Shown: piece by piece, positions 1 through 9,276 of the stretch
Numbering within the stretch: position 1 is the stretch's first letter
How the letters are laid out: each line of letters opens with the position of its first letter
Assembly (NCBI GenBank): GCA_004299545.1
Contig: SCRB01000614.1
Location: 1-15,178 of the forward strand
Direction of reading: 5' to 3'
Origin: Rhizobiaceae bacterium
Lineage (GTDB): Bacteria; Pseudomonadota; Alphaproteobacteria; Rhizobiales; Rhizobiaceae
DNA length: 15,178 nt
Made by a program: the position numbers and the translations under genes
Notes under the pieces: model-generated
Told to the model about the DNA's origin: nothing
Seen by the model: the letters and a program-made list of their open reading frames with translations, nothing else
Databases searched by the model: none

Positions 1-464
1 GTTCCGGCACGGCGTTCTATGATGTCTACGCCAAGGGCGCAAAGAAAAAGAAGCCGTCCGGCGAGGAAAGCGACGCGACGGACCAGACCAGCGACAGCGG
101 CGACAATTCGGACAATGTCGTTTACCAAGCATCGATTTCGCAGGTGACACGCAATTGCACAAGGGCGAACGGGACGATGACGATGACGATTGCCGCTGCC
201 GGCAAGGTCGTGACCGGACCACAGGGAAAGGCCGGGCCGGTCAGCTTGCCGATCCGTGTCGTCGTGTTGCGTGGCGGCGAGGTGCTTTATTCGAATCTGG
301 CGCATCATCCGGTCGATATAAAGAACACGGCGGGAGCCACCCAGTTCATCTACAACGCCCAGAACGTGTCGTTCGCAACCCCCAAGGCGCATGACACGCT
401 CGTCTATATCGGCTTCGATGCGGGGCCGGAAAAGGCCGCTTCCAAGAAGAAGAAAAAGCGGTAG
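1..464 (+). CDS. Hypothetical probable exported/lipoprotein, 3' part only
   Basis: The reading frame is open from the left edge (first whole codon at base 3) to the TAG at 462-464, giving the last 153 residues of a longer protein. It starts with SGTAFYDVYAKG, then has a low-complexity Lys-rich then Asp/Ser-rich linker. A compact beta-rich domain follows, beginning near VVYQASISQVTRNC and including TMTIAAAGKVV and LPIRVVVLRGGEVLYS. The protein ends in a basic tail with five consecutive lysines. From memory this pattern resembles conserved hypothetical secreted or lipoprotein families of Rhizobiales, but the N-terminus that would show a signal peptide or lipobox lies outside the window. An internal GTG at 144 could be mistaken for a start, but the frame continues upstream with protein-like sequence, so this is a truncated view and not a short gene. 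It converges on the HAD gene with a 24-base gap. Function is unknown. Confidence 0.75.
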   Translation, partial: SGTAFYDVYAKGAKKKKPSGEESDATDQTSDSGDNSDNVVYQASISQVTRNCTRANGTMTMTIAAAGKVVTGPQGKAGPVSLPIRVVVLRGGEVLYSNLAHHPVDIKNTAGATQFIYNAQNVSFATPKAHDTLVYIGFDAGPEKAASKKKKKR

Positions 465-488
465 GATTTGCCTATAGCGGACCGGCGC

Positions 489-1178
489 TTAGTCTACATC
501 CGCCCATTCTGAGAGCGCCGCCAGCACCGGCATGAGGTCGGCCCAGCGCCGGATGACCGTTTCCGCGCCGGCTTCGGTCAGCCTGTCGGCGTGGCCTGGG
601 TAGGAATGCGAGGCCCCCGTGAAGCCGATGACGCGCATTCCGGCTGCTTTCGCGCCGGCGATGCCGTGGACCGAGTCCTCGATGACGAACGTCGCCTTCG
701 GGTCGGCGTCGAGTTTCTCGGCGGCGTACAGGAAGACATCCGGCGCCGGTTTCGGCCGCTTGAACGGCGTGTCGGAGGCGGAGAATATCCTGCCGTCGAA
801 AAGCGGCTTCAGGCCCGTCCGCGTCAGCATCATGTCGAGGCGCTCCTGCGTCGAATTCGAGCAGATGGCCCGGTTGGGCCCGACGGAGAGAACCGCCTGC
901 CGCACGCCATCGACGGGCCTCACCTCCGACGCCAGGCGACGATCCACCAGCGCTTCGCATTCGCCGATGAGGGACGCCTGGAAGGGGATGTGCGCTTCGG
1001 TCTCGACCCTGAGCAGGATGTCGGTGAAGGTCAGCCCGGCGAAGCGCTCGGCTATTTCTTCCGGCGTTATCTCATAGCCGGAAGCTGTGAGGAGTTGCGC
1101 CTCTGCGCGCGCGGCGATGATTTCGCTATCGACGAGCACGCCGTCGCAGTCGAAGATGACGAGATTGGGAATGGCCAT
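489..1178 (-). CDS. HAD-superfamily phosphatase (beta-phosphoglucomutase/phosphoglycolate phosphatase-like)
   Basis: This 229-residue protein has all four HAD motifs. Motif I is FDCDGVLVDSE, with the nucleophile D10 and general acid/base D12. Motif II is CSNST with S107. Motif III is K143 in RPKPAPDVF. Motif IV is VIEDSVHG with E167 and D168. The insertion between motifs I and II (about residues 18-90) is the helical C1 cap of subfamily IA, and VLVDSE is usual for beta-phosphoglucomutase-like and sugar-phosphate phosphatases. It should be a cytosolic Mg-dependent phosphoesterase or phosphomutase acting on a small phosphorylated metabolite; the substrate cannot be read from the sequence. Length is normal and nothing is missing. 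The ATG start sits directly in front of the conserved beta-strand. It is transcribed divergently from ccrM across a 201-base gap and ends tail-to-tail with the preceding gene. Confidence 0.9.
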   Translation of the reverse strand: MAIPNLVIFDCDGVLVDSEIIAARAEAQLLTASGYEITPEEIAERFAGLTFTDILLRVETEAHIPFQASLIGECEALVDRRLASEVRPVDGVRQAVLSVGPNRAICSNSTQERLDMMLTRTGLKPLFDGRIFSASDTPFKRPKPAPDVFLYAAEKLDADPKATFVIEDSVHGIAGAKAAGMRVIGFTGASHSYPGHADRLTEAGAETVIRRWADLMPVLAALSEWADVD

Positions 1179-2511
<1,333 letters not shown>

Positions 2512-2513
<2 letters not shown>

Positions 2514-2528
2514 AAGGGATTCCCCTTC
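2512..2528. terminator. Weak hairpin at the ccrM 3' end
   Basis: GAAAGGG (2512-2518) and CCCCTTC (2522-2528) can pair with one A-C mismatch around a three-base loop. The stem overlaps the last two bases of the ccrM stop codon. No T-run follows, so it is a poor intrinsic terminator. The 56-base gap between the convergent ccrM and HAD genes contains nothing better. Confidence 0.25.
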
Positions 2529-2569
2529 AATCGATTACCGGAAAAGGCCGAATCTCTTGCTGAACTTCA

Positions 2570-3181
2570 TCAGACTGTGAAGCCGTAGCGGGAGAGATCG
2601 GCCCTCAGCGCGGCGGCGTCGATGAATTGCACCGATTGCCAGCCGACCGCGCGGGCCCCGTCGACATTGGCCTTGCTGTCGTCGATGAAAAGCGTCGCCG
2701 CCGGTTCGAGGCCGAAGGCATTGGCGTGGTGCTCGTATATCGCCCGGTCGGGTTTGATGAGCCCGACATCGGCGGAGACGGTCACGCCGCGCGGCCTTTG
2801 CAGAAACGGAAAGCGCCGGCGCGCCTCGGCGAACGTATCGGAGGCGAAATTGGTCAGCATGGTGACGTCATGGCCCTGGTCGATCAGGCTTTCCAGAATG
2901 GCGACGCTATCCTCATAGGCATGCGGGACCATCTCATGCCAATGCAGGCGAAAGTTCCTGATATTCTCGGCATGATCGGGAAAATCGGCGATCAACCGTG
3001 CTTCCGCCTCCTCCCAGCCGCGGCCGCGATCCTGCTCGACGTTCCATTCGTGTGTGCAGACGTTGTCGAAGAACCAGCGCCGTTCGCCGTCGTCTGGAAT
3101 GAGCCTGCAGAAAGGAAGGTTGGGATCGTAGTGCACCAGCACCTTGCCGATGTCGAAGACGATATGGCGGATTTCAGTCAT
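2570..3181 (-). CDS. HAD-superfamily IA hydrolase, YihX-like
   Basis: This 203-residue HAD protein begins IRHIVFDIGKVLVHYDP. Motif I is D10-I-G12, so the nucleophile is kept but the usual second Asp is Gly. This DxG form is typical of the YihX-type branch (HAD-IA variant 3; E. coli YihX is a glucose-1-phosphate phosphatase with a comparable motif). Other motifs are LTN (T110), K143 in GLIKPDRAIYEHH and FIDDSKANV (D167, D168). It is probably a cytosolic sugar-phosphate or haloacid-dehalogenase-like phosphatase with unknown substrate. The ATG overlaps the mutY stop in an ATGA arrangement (four shared bases), implying one transcript and translational coupling with mutY. That coupling suggests, but does not prove, a link to nucleotide or DNA-damage metabolism. 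Length is normal. Confidence 0.87.
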   Translation of the reverse strand: MTEIRHIVFDIGKVLVHYDPNLPFCRLIPDDGERRWFFDNVCTHEWNVEQDRGRGWEEAEARLIADFPDHAENIRNFRLHWHEMVPHAYEDSVAILESLIDQGHDVTMLTNFASDTFAEARRRFPFLQRPRGVTVSADVGLIKPDRAIYEHHANAFGLEPAATLFIDDSKANVDGARAVGWQSVQFIDAAALRADLSRYGFTV

Positions 3182-4305
3182 TTCGTCTGCTCACCTGCGC
3201 TTTTCGTGATTCCGGGAACGGCCGCCTCGATGGCCTTTTTCATGACGGTCGGCAAGGCCTCTCTCTGCACCGATGGCGACCACCACCAGCCTTCCGGCAA
3301 GGCAAGCTGCCCGACCTCGGCCCGGTAGACGGAGAGGTCGAGTTCGAAATGCGTGAAGACGTGCCGGATGCTGCCGGCGGGCTGCCAGTCGGCGGCAAAG
3401 GGTGCGGCGCCAGCGCCTGTTTCTCCGTCGATCCTTGCCGTCCAGGCGGTCGTGGGAACTTCGCTCATGCCGCCGAGAAGGCCTTTTTCCGGACGCTTGC
3501 GCAGCAATATCGCGCCGTCGCCGCGAATGGCGACGAAAGCGGAGCCTTGCCGCCTCGGCCTTTCGGGCTTTATCGATTTCGACGGAAAGCGGTCAACCTC
3601 GCCGCGTTCGAGAGCGATACAGTTGCCGGAAAGCGGACAGAGAAAGCAGGTGGGGTTGCGTGGCGTGCAGATCGTCGCGCCGAGATCCATCATGCCTTGT
3701 GCGAAATCGCCCGGCCGATCCAATGGCGTTATCTGCCGGACGAAGCGCCTGATTTCTGGCTTCGCCTCGCGGGCCGGGCGTTCAAGTGCGGCGAGGCGGG
3801 AGACGACGCGCTCGACATTGCCGTCCACCACCGTCGCCGGGCGGTCGAAGGCGATCGCCGCCACCGCTGCCGCCGTATAGTCGCCGATGCCGGGAAGGGC
3901 TTTCAATTCCGCTTCGTCCCGCGGGAAAATTCCGCCGTGTTTCGAAACGATCTCTCTTGCGCATTTCACGAGATTGCGGGCACGCGAATAATAACCGAGG
4001 CCGGCCCAGGCCTTCATGATGTCGTCCGGATCGGCGTCGGCGAGCGCCCCGACGGTCGGCCAGAGCGCCGTGAACTTGCGGAAATAGGGTTTTACCGCCT
4101 CCACCGTCGTCTGTTGCAGCATGATTTCGGAAAGCCAGACATGATACGGCTCGGATCGGCCTCCGGCCCGGACCGCCGCCGGCGGTGTGCGCCATGGCAG
4201 GTCGCGGTGATGGCGATCATACCAGAAAAGCAGCGCCGCCGCGATTTCGCCGCCGTTCTGCCCGTTGATGGCCCGCCCGTTGATAGCTAACTCTTCCAAT
4301 GCCAT
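3178..4305 (-). CDS. mutY: Adenine DNA glycosylase MutY
   Basis: This 375-residue base-excision repair enzyme removes adenine mispaired with 8-oxoguanine. Signatures in order: LPWR at 36-39, VWLSEIMLQQT at 56-66 with catalytic E60, GLGYYSRARNL, the helix-hairpin-helix LPGIGDYTA at 137-145, and VVDGNVERV with catalytic D161. The [4Fe-4S] cluster ligands are C213-X6-C220-X2-C223-X5-C229. The C-terminal NUDIX-like 8-oxoG recognition domain spans about 253-365, with the loop FTHF at 317-320 where FSHF is common. A short insertion between LPWR and PYHVWLSE is usual for alphaproteobacteria. All catalytic residues are intact. The N-terminus holds a five-residue repeat (AINGR/AINGQ) from a CCCGTTGAT duplication (plus-strand 4261-4269 and 4276-4284); it lies before the fold and may be dispensable. 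It is divergent from the DUF721 gene by 74 bases and couples to the downstream HAD gene. Confidence 0.97.
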   Translation of the reverse strand: MALEELAINGRAINGQNGGEIAAALLFWYDRHHRDLPWRTPPAAVRAGGRSEPYHVWLSEIMLQQTTVEAVKPYFRKFTALWPTVGALADADPDDIMKAWAGLGYYSRARNLVKCAREIVSKHGGIFPRDEAELKALPGIGDYTAAAVAAIAFDRPATVVDGNVERVVSRLAALERPAREAKPEIRRFVRQITPLDRPGDFAQGMMDLGATICTPRNPTCFLCPLSGNCIALERGEVDRFPSKSIKPERPRRQGSAFVAIRGDGAILLRKRPEKGLLGGMSEVPTTAWTARIDGETGAGAAPFAADWQPAGSIRHVFTHFELDLSVYRAEVGQLALPEGWWWSPSVQREALPTVMKKAIEAAVPGITKSAGEQTK

Positions 4306-4339
4306 TCTATGATGCGTATGCCACCCCGCTGGCTGCCTT

Positions 4340-4369
4340 TTGCTGACCGATCAACCGAGCGGATATAGT
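4340..4369 (+). promoter_or_regulatory. Candidate promoter for the DUF721 gene
   Basis: TATAGT at 4364-4369 is a good -10-like element, with TTGCTG at 4340-4345 as a possible -35 and an 18-base spacer. The ATG at 4380 lies only 10 bases past the -10, so a transcript from here would be leaderless or nearly so. The bases just before the ATG (GAGCCTTTC) hold no clear Shine-Dalgarno, which fits. No mapped start supports this. Confidence 0.35.
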
Positions 4370-4379
4370 AGAGCCTTTC

Positions 4380-4880
4380 ATGGCCGCAAAGAAGCGAACC
4401 GCCTATGTCCGCCCGTTGAGCGATGTGGCGTCGGAAATCATCGATCCGATGCTGCGCCGCCGCGCAGGAATTTCGATCGGCCTGGTGCAGTCATGGGAAG
4501 AGATCGCCGGCGAGAAGTTGTCCGCCTCGACCCGGCCGGAACGCATCCTCTGGCCAAGAAGGGCACATGAGGACGATCCTTTCGCGCCGGCGACGCTCGT
4601 CATCGCCTGTGAAGGCATGGCGGCGCTTCGCCTGCAGCATGAAACCGGCGAGATTATCCAGCGCATCAATGCCTTCCTTGGCTTCGCTGCCATCGGCCGG
4701 ATCAGGATTGCCCAGAAACCCGTTGGTTCTGGCGTTGAAAAAGCGCGGCCTGTCCTTCGCCAATTGTCGCCAACCGAGGAGAGCCTGATCGTCGGCACGG
4801 TCCAAAACATAGAGAACGATGCGCTGCGGGCTTCCCTCGAAAATCTCGGAAAGACGATCATGGCATCGAGGAAGAAATAG
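4380..4880 (+). CDS. DUF721 / DciA-like protein
   Basis: This 166-residue protein has the DUF721 pattern: an N-terminal helix then LVQSWEEIAG (35-44, W39), a strand with LVIACEGMAALRLQHETGEIIQRIN (73-97), and G-RIRI at 106-110. Members of this family are related to DciA, which in many bacteria lacking DnaC interacts with the replicative helicase DnaB and promotes its loading. The rhizobial versions are usually annotated only as DUF721, and equivalence to DciA here is an inference from the family. The C-terminal half (about 112-166) is polar, with a basic end (SRKK). It is a soluble cytosolic protein with no signal peptide. Its place between mutY and smc fits a DNA-metabolism role. The start is the first ATG after the TATAGT element. 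Confidence 0.8.
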   Translation: MAAKKRTAYVRPLSDVASEIIDPMLRRRAGISIGLVQSWEEIAGEKLSASTRPERILWPRRAHEDDPFAPATLVIACEGMAALRLQHETGEIIQRINAFLGFAAIGRIRIAQKPVGSGVEKARPVLRQLSPTEESLIVGTVQNIENDALRASLENLGKTIMASRKK

Positions 4881-4888
4881 TTTCCGGT

Positions 4889-4915
4889 GAAGCATCGCGT
4901 ATTCGTGAATGCTTC
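4889..4915 (+). terminator. Hairpin after the DUF721 gene
   Basis: GAAGCAT (4889-4895) pairs perfectly with ATGCTTC (4909-4915). The stem extends inward through CGCG (4896-4899) with CGTG (4904-4907), including one G-T pair, around a TATT loop with a single bulged A at 4908. It lies eight bases past the stop codon and is followed by CTCCGGCTTTT, a short T-run. It is a plausible terminator or attenuator separating the DUF721 gene from the DsbA-like gene. Confidence 0.5.
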
Positions 4916-4930
4916 CTCCGGCTTTTCGGC

Positions 4931-4958
4931 TTGGATTGAAACGCTTCATGCCTTAATT
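4931..4958 (+). promoter_or_regulatory. Candidate promoter for the DsbA-like gene and smc
   Basis: TTGGAT (4931-4936) and TTAATT (4953-4958) are separated by 16 bases and lie after the hairpin and before the DsbA-like gene. The match to the -35/-10 consensus is moderate. If used, it would drive the DsbA-like gene and probably smc with a leader of about 60 bases. Confidence 0.25.
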
Positions 4959-5023
4959 CGCCCGGACTCTCGCCTTTTGTTCGACAACAGTATCAAATCT
5001 CAGACAATCGACAGGTGATTCGC

Positions 5024-5704
5024 ATGCTTCCATCGCTCGATCGCAGAAATCTTCTCGCCGCCCTGGTCGGCTTGCCAATGTCCACCGCTTTCCTGTCGGC
5101 AGCCGGTCCAGCCCGTGCCGAGGATCAGAAGGCGGCTGTCGAGGCGCCGAAGCCGGAAGGATCGGTCGACGTCAAGAAACTGATGGCCCCGGAGGCCCTG
5201 CCGGACATGTCGATGGGTAAGTCGGACGCGCCGGTGACTGTGATCGAATATGCCTCGATGACCTGCCCGCATTGCGCGGAATTCGATATCGTTACCTTTC
5301 CGGCATTCAAGAAGAAATATATCGACGCCGGCAAGGTCTATTACGTCCTGCGTGAATTTCCCTTCGACCCGCGTGCCGAGGCCGGCTTCATGCTGGCCCG
5401 GTGCTCGAAGGGCAAATATTTCGCGATGGTCGATCTCCTGTTCCACCAGCAGGACCATTGGGCGGTGGCGGACGACGCCAAATCGGCGCTGCTTCAATTG
5501 TCGAAACTCGCGGGTTTTACACAGGAGTCCTTCACCGCCTGCTTGACGGACCAGAAGCTGCTGGACCAGATCAGGTCGGTGAAGAACCGCGCGGAAAAGG
5601 ACTTCGGTGTCGATGCGACGCCGACCTTCTTCATTAACGGGAAGAAATATCCGGGAGCCATGTCGATTGACGAGATGTCGGCGATCATCGACCCGCTTGT
5701 CTGA
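5024..5704 (+). CDS. Exported DsbA-family thiol:disulfide oxidoreductase
   Basis: This 226-residue thioredoxin-fold protein has a signal peptide. The N-terminus LDRRNLLAALVGLP is followed by a hydrophobic stretch and a likely cleavage site ARA|ED at 32/33. The paired arginines before the hydrophobic core look Tat-like, though the residue before them is Asp rather than Ser/Thr. The active site CPHC is at 81-84 within VIEYASMTCPHCAEF, and the cis-proline loop DATPTFFING has P200. C127 and C173 are extra cysteines that could form a structural disulfide, as in BdbD/DsbA-like proteins with an inserted helical domain. It probably introduces or exchanges disulfides in periplasmic proteins. I chose the ATG at 5024 over the in-frame GTG at 5015 because AGGTG at 5013-5017 is a good Shine-Dalgarno for it and would be part of the coding sequence otherwise. 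smc follows after 45 bases on the same strand. Confidence 0.9.
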   Translation: MLPSLDRRNLLAALVGLPMSTAFLSAAGPARAEDQKAAVEAPKPEGSVDVKKLMAPEALPDMSMGKSDAPVTVIEYASMTCPHCAEFDIVTFPAFKKKYIDAGKVYYVLREFPFDPRAEAGFMLARCSKGKYFAMVDLLFHQQDHWAVADDAKSALLQLSKLAGFTQESFTACLTDQKLLDQIRSVKNRAEKDFGVDATPTFFINGKKYPGAMSIDEMSAIIDPLV

Positions 5705-5749
5705 CGAGCAGCCTGGAAATGGGTCGGCGCCTGCTGTGGGGCGGTGCCG

Positions 5750-8700
5750 ATGAAGTTTTCACGGCTGCGCCTTCTCGGCTTCAAATCCTTCGTCGAGCCT
5801 TCCGAGTTCGTCATCGAGCGTGGGCTGACGGGGGTTGTCGGGCCGAACGGTTGCGGCAAGTCGAACCTGGTCGAGGCGCTGCGCTGGGTGATGGGCGAAA
5901 GCTCATACAAGAACATGCGCGCCTCGGGCATGGACGATGTGATCTTTTCGGGATCATCGACGCGGCCCGCCCGCAATACCGCCGAAGTCGCCCTTTTCCT
6001 CGACAATAGCGACCGCACGGCGCCCGCCGCCTTCAACGATACCGACGAATTGCAGGTACTGCGCCGGATTGAGCGCGAGGCCGGCTCGATATATCGCATC
6101 AATGGACGCGAGGCGCGCGCCAAGGACGTGCAACTCCTCTTCGCCGATCAATCGACCGGCGCACGTTCGCCCTCGATGGTCGGGCAGGGCCGAATCGGCG
6201 AATTGATCCAGGCGAAGCCGCAGGCTCGCCGCGCGCTTCTGGAGGAGGCGGCCGGAATTTCCGGCCTGCATACGCGTCGCCACGAGGCCGAGATCCGCCT
6301 GCGCGCAGCCGAGCAGAATCTCGAACGGCTGGATGATGTGGTCGGCGAACTGGAAGGCCAGATCGAGAGCCTGAAGCGGCAGGCGCGGCAGGCCTCGCGC
6401 TTCAAGAACCTTTCCGCCGACATCAGGAAAGCGGAAGCGACATTGCTGCACCTGCGCTGGACGCTGGCAAAGGAGCAGGAGGCCGAGGCGCAAAGCGCGC
6501 TTTCCTCGGCGACGAAGCTCGTCGCCGAACGCGCCGCGCAGCAAATGGAAGCGGCGAAGGAGCAAGCCGTCGGCGCCCATCACCTGCCTGGACTGCGCGA
6601 GGAGGAAGCCAGGGCCGCTGCCGCCTTGCAGCGTCTCACCATTGCGCGGGCGCAGATGGAGGAGGAAATCGAGCGCATCCGTGCGCGGCAAAGCGAACTC
6701 GAAAAGCGCGTTGCGCAATTCGATGCCGATATCGAGCGCGAGCGGCAATTGCTCAGCGATAATGACGATATTCTCGAAAAGCTTGCAGCGGAGGAACAGA
6801 GCCTCAAGACCGAAGAGAATGCCGTCGGCTCGCGCGAAACGGAACTGAGGGCGGCGCTCGACAAGGCTGCCGTGAAACTCGCCGAAAGCGAGGCGGCGCT
6901 TTCGGCCTTGACCGCGGAGCGCGCCGAGGCGGCGGCCTCGCGCAACCAGATCGAGCGGACCCTGCGCGAGGCGACGGATCGCCGCGACCGGCTCGACCGG
7001 CAATTGGCGGAGATCGACCGCGAGGCTGCGGAAATCGCTGAAAAGATCGCCGGTCTTGCCGATCCGGCGGAAAAGCGGCGCAACATGGAAGCCGCCGAGG
7101 CAGCGGTCGCCCTTGCCGAGCAGGCGGCGCTGAAGGCGGAAAGGACAGTCGAGGAAGCGCGGCGGCGCGAGGCGGAATGCCGTCCTCCGCTGCAGGACCT
7201 GCGGGCGGAACTGAGCCGCATCGAGACCGAGGCGCGCACCCTTTCGAAGATGCTGAATGCCGGTTCCAGCGACCTTTTCCCGGCCGTGCTGGAAAAGGTC
7301 AAGGTCGAGCGCGGCTTCGAAACGGCGCTTGGCGCGGCCTTGGGCGAGGACCTCGACGCGCCGCTTGAAAAAAGCGCCCCCGCCCATTGGGGCGGTACAG
7401 TCTCCGATGCTGCCGATCCGGCGCTGCCCGATGGCGTTCTGCCCCTGAAGGACAAGGTCCGGGCGCCGGCCGAGCTTGCCCGCCGCCTTGCCCAGATCGG
7501 CATCGCCGAAGCGGCTGAGGGGGCGAGGCTGCAACTGCTCCTGAGGCCCGGCCAGCGTCTTGTCAGCCGCGAGGGGGCGCTGTGGCGGTGGGACGGTTAC
7601 GTGGCGAGCGCCGACGCGCCGACGCCGGCGGCGCTGCGATTGGCCCAGAAGAACCGGCTGGCGGAACTTGACGGAGAGGCGATCGAGGCGACCAGGAAGG
7701 TTCGAGCCGCCGAGGAGACGCTTGCCGCCGCCGAAGCCGCTGTCCGCGAGGCGACCGGGGCGGAGCGGCAGGCACGCGAGGATTGGCGCGAGGCGCAACG
7801 GCTGCTCGGCCTTGCCCGCAATGCGCTGGCCGAGGCGGAAAAGGCCGCGGGCTCGCTCTCGGCACGCCGCAGCGCGCTTGAGGAATCGCGGCTTCGCGTC
7901 GCCGAGAGTCGCGAGGAGGCCGCGGCGACGCTTTCCGGTGCGGAAAAGGCTTTGGCCGAATGCCCCGACCTGACGGCGCTGCAATCGCGCATCGAGAGTT
8001 TGAGCACCGCGGTTGCCGGGGAGAGAGCGAAGGTTGCCGAGGCAAGGGCGACGCATGAGGGTCTGGCGCGCGAAACGGAGATGCGCCGGCGCCGGCTTTC
8101 CGCGATCGCGGGTGAACGCGCGAACTGGCTGTCCCGCGCCGAAAACGCGGACCGCCAGATCGCCTCGCTCGCCGAGCGTCGCGCCGAGGCGGCGGCGGAA
8201 CGCGAAAAGCTCGCCGACACACCCGACGAGATCGATGAGCGGCGGCGCCGGCTTTTGTCGCAGATCCATGAAGCCGAAGCGCAGCGCAACGCGGCCGCCG
8301 ATCGTTTGCAGGCTGCCGAGAACAAGCAGGCCGAACTCGACAAGGCTGCGACCGCGTCGATCCAGGGGCTTGCCGAATCGCGCGAGGCCCGCGCCCGCGC
8401 CGAGGAGCGGCTGATGGCGGCCGACGAACGCCGCCGCGAGACGGAAGCGCGTATCCAGGAAGCGCTGAACACGCCGCCGCATCTCGTCATCCGCCATACC
8501 GGCCTTGGACCGGATGATCCGATGCCCGATATGGGCGACATCGAAAGGCGGGTGGAAAAGCTCAGGATCGAGCGCGAGAGGCTTGGCGCCGTGAACCTCC
8601 GCGCCGAGGAAGAGCAGACGGAGCTTTCCGACCGGCTGGAAACCATCGTTTCGGAGCGCGAGGACATTGTCGAGGCGATCCGCAAGCTGCGTCAGGCAAT

Positions 8701-9208
8701 CCAGAACCTGAACCGTGAGGGCCGTGACAGGTTGCTCTCCGCCTTCGGCGTGGTCAACGGCCATTTCCAGCGCCTGTTCACGCATCTTTTCGGCGGCGGA
8801 ACGGCGGAATTGCAGCTGATCGAATCGGAGGACCCGCTCGAGGCTGGTCTTGAGATCCTGGCGCGGCCGCCGGGCAAGAAACCGCAGACCATGATGCTTC
8901 TTTCAGGCGGCGAGCAGGCGCTGACGGCGATGGCCCTGATCTTCGCGGTCTTCCTTACCAACCCGGCGCCGATCTGCGTCCTAGACGAAGTCGATGCGCC
9001 GCTCGACGACCACAATGTCGAGCGCTACTGCAACCTGATGGAGGAGATGGCGAAGTCCACGGAAACGCGCTTCGTCGTCATCACCCACAATCCGATCACC
9101 ATGGCGCGCATGAACCGGCTTTTCGGCGTGACCATGGCGGAGCAGGGCGTCAGCCAGCTCGTTTCCGTCGATCTACAGACGGCGGAGACGATGCGCGAGG
9201 CGGGCTGA
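5750..9208 (+). CDS. smc: Chromosome segregation ATPase SMC
   Basis: This 1152-residue protein has full SMC architecture. The N-terminal half of the ABC ATPase head has Walker A GPNGCGKS at 31-38. A long Glu/Arg/Ala-rich coiled coil spans about 165-495, the hinge about 500-620 (ETALGAALGEDLDAPLE), and the return coiled coil about 620-1000. The C-terminal head half has the ABC signature LLSGGEQ around 1050-1056 and Walker B ICVLDEVDAPLDDHN with D1079 and catalytic E1080. The protein dimerises at the hinge and, with ScpA and ScpB, extrudes and tethers DNA loops to organise and separate sister chromosomes. The GTG at 5744 is in frame, but ATG 5750 gives the usual family start MKF-RLRLLGFKSFVEP. 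Length is typical for alphaproteobacteria. scpA and scpB are not in the window. It follows the DsbA-like gene by 45 bases, so the two may share a transcript. Confidence 0.97.
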   Translation: MKFSRLRLLGFKSFVEPSEFVIERGLTGVVGPNGCGKSNLVEALRWVMGESSYKNMRASGMDDVIFSGSSTRPARNTAEVALFLDNSDRTAPAAFNDTDELQVLRRIEREAGSIYRINGREARAKDVQLLFADQSTGARSPSMVGQGRIGELIQAKPQARRALLEEAAGISGLHTRRHEAEIRLRAAEQNLERLDDVVGELEGQIESLKRQARQASRFKNLSADIRKAEATLLHLRWTLAKEQEAEAQSALSSATKLVAERAAQQMEAAKEQAVGAHHLPGLREEEARAAAALQRLTIARAQMEEEIERIRARQSELEKRVAQFDADIERERQLLSDNDDILEKLAAEEQSLKTEENAVGSRETELRAALDKAAVKLAESEAALSALTAERAEAAASRNQIERTLREATDRRDRLDRQLAEIDREAAEIAEKIAGLADPAEKRRNMEAAEAAVALAEQAALKAERTVEEARRREAECRPPLQDLRAELSRIETEARTLSKMLNAGSSDLFPAVLEKVKVERGFETALGAALGEDLDAPLEKSAPAHWGGTVSDAADPALPDGVLPLKDKVRAPAELARRLAQIGIAEAAEGARLQLLLRPGQRLVSREGALWRWDGYVASADAPTPAALRLAQKNRLAELDGEAIEATRKVRAAEETLAAAEAAVREATGAERQAREDWREAQRLLGLARNALAEAEKAAGSLSARRSALEESRLRVAESREEAAATLSGAEKALAECPDLTALQSRIESLSTAVAGERAKVAEARATHEGLARETEMRRRRLSAIAGERANWLSRAENADRQIASLAERRAEAAAEREKLADTPDEIDERRRRLLSQIHEAEAQRNAAADRLQAAENKQAELDKAATASIQGLAESREARARAEERLMAADERRRETEARIQEALNTPPHLVIRHTGLGPDDPMPDMGDIERRVEKLRIERERLGAVNLRAEEEQTELSDRLETIVSEREDIVEAIRKLRQAIQNLNREGRDRLLSAFGVVNGHFQRLFTHLFGGGTAELQLIESEDPLEAGLEILARPPGKKPQTMMLLSGGEQALTAMALIFAVFLTNPAPICVLDEVDAPLDDHNVERYCNLMEEMAKSTETRFVVITHNPITMARMNRLFGVTMAEQGVSQLVSVDLQTAETMREAG

Positions 9209-9276
9209 TATCGGCGCGGGCTAGTCCCACACCGCCCATTCCTCTGCGATACCGGCGTCGATCTTCTCGACCGGAC

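Noticed and set aside
3349..4290. A 313-codon plus-strand frame opposite mutY
   Set aside because: Shadow of mutY; the MutY catalytic and Fe-S cluster residues on the minus strand leave no doubt about the real gene.
5954..8785. A 943-codon open frame antisense to smc
   Set aside because: It is a mirror of high-GC codon bias in a long coding gene; composition is Arg/Gly/Leu-rich without any recognisable domain, and the plus-strand SMC is unambiguous.
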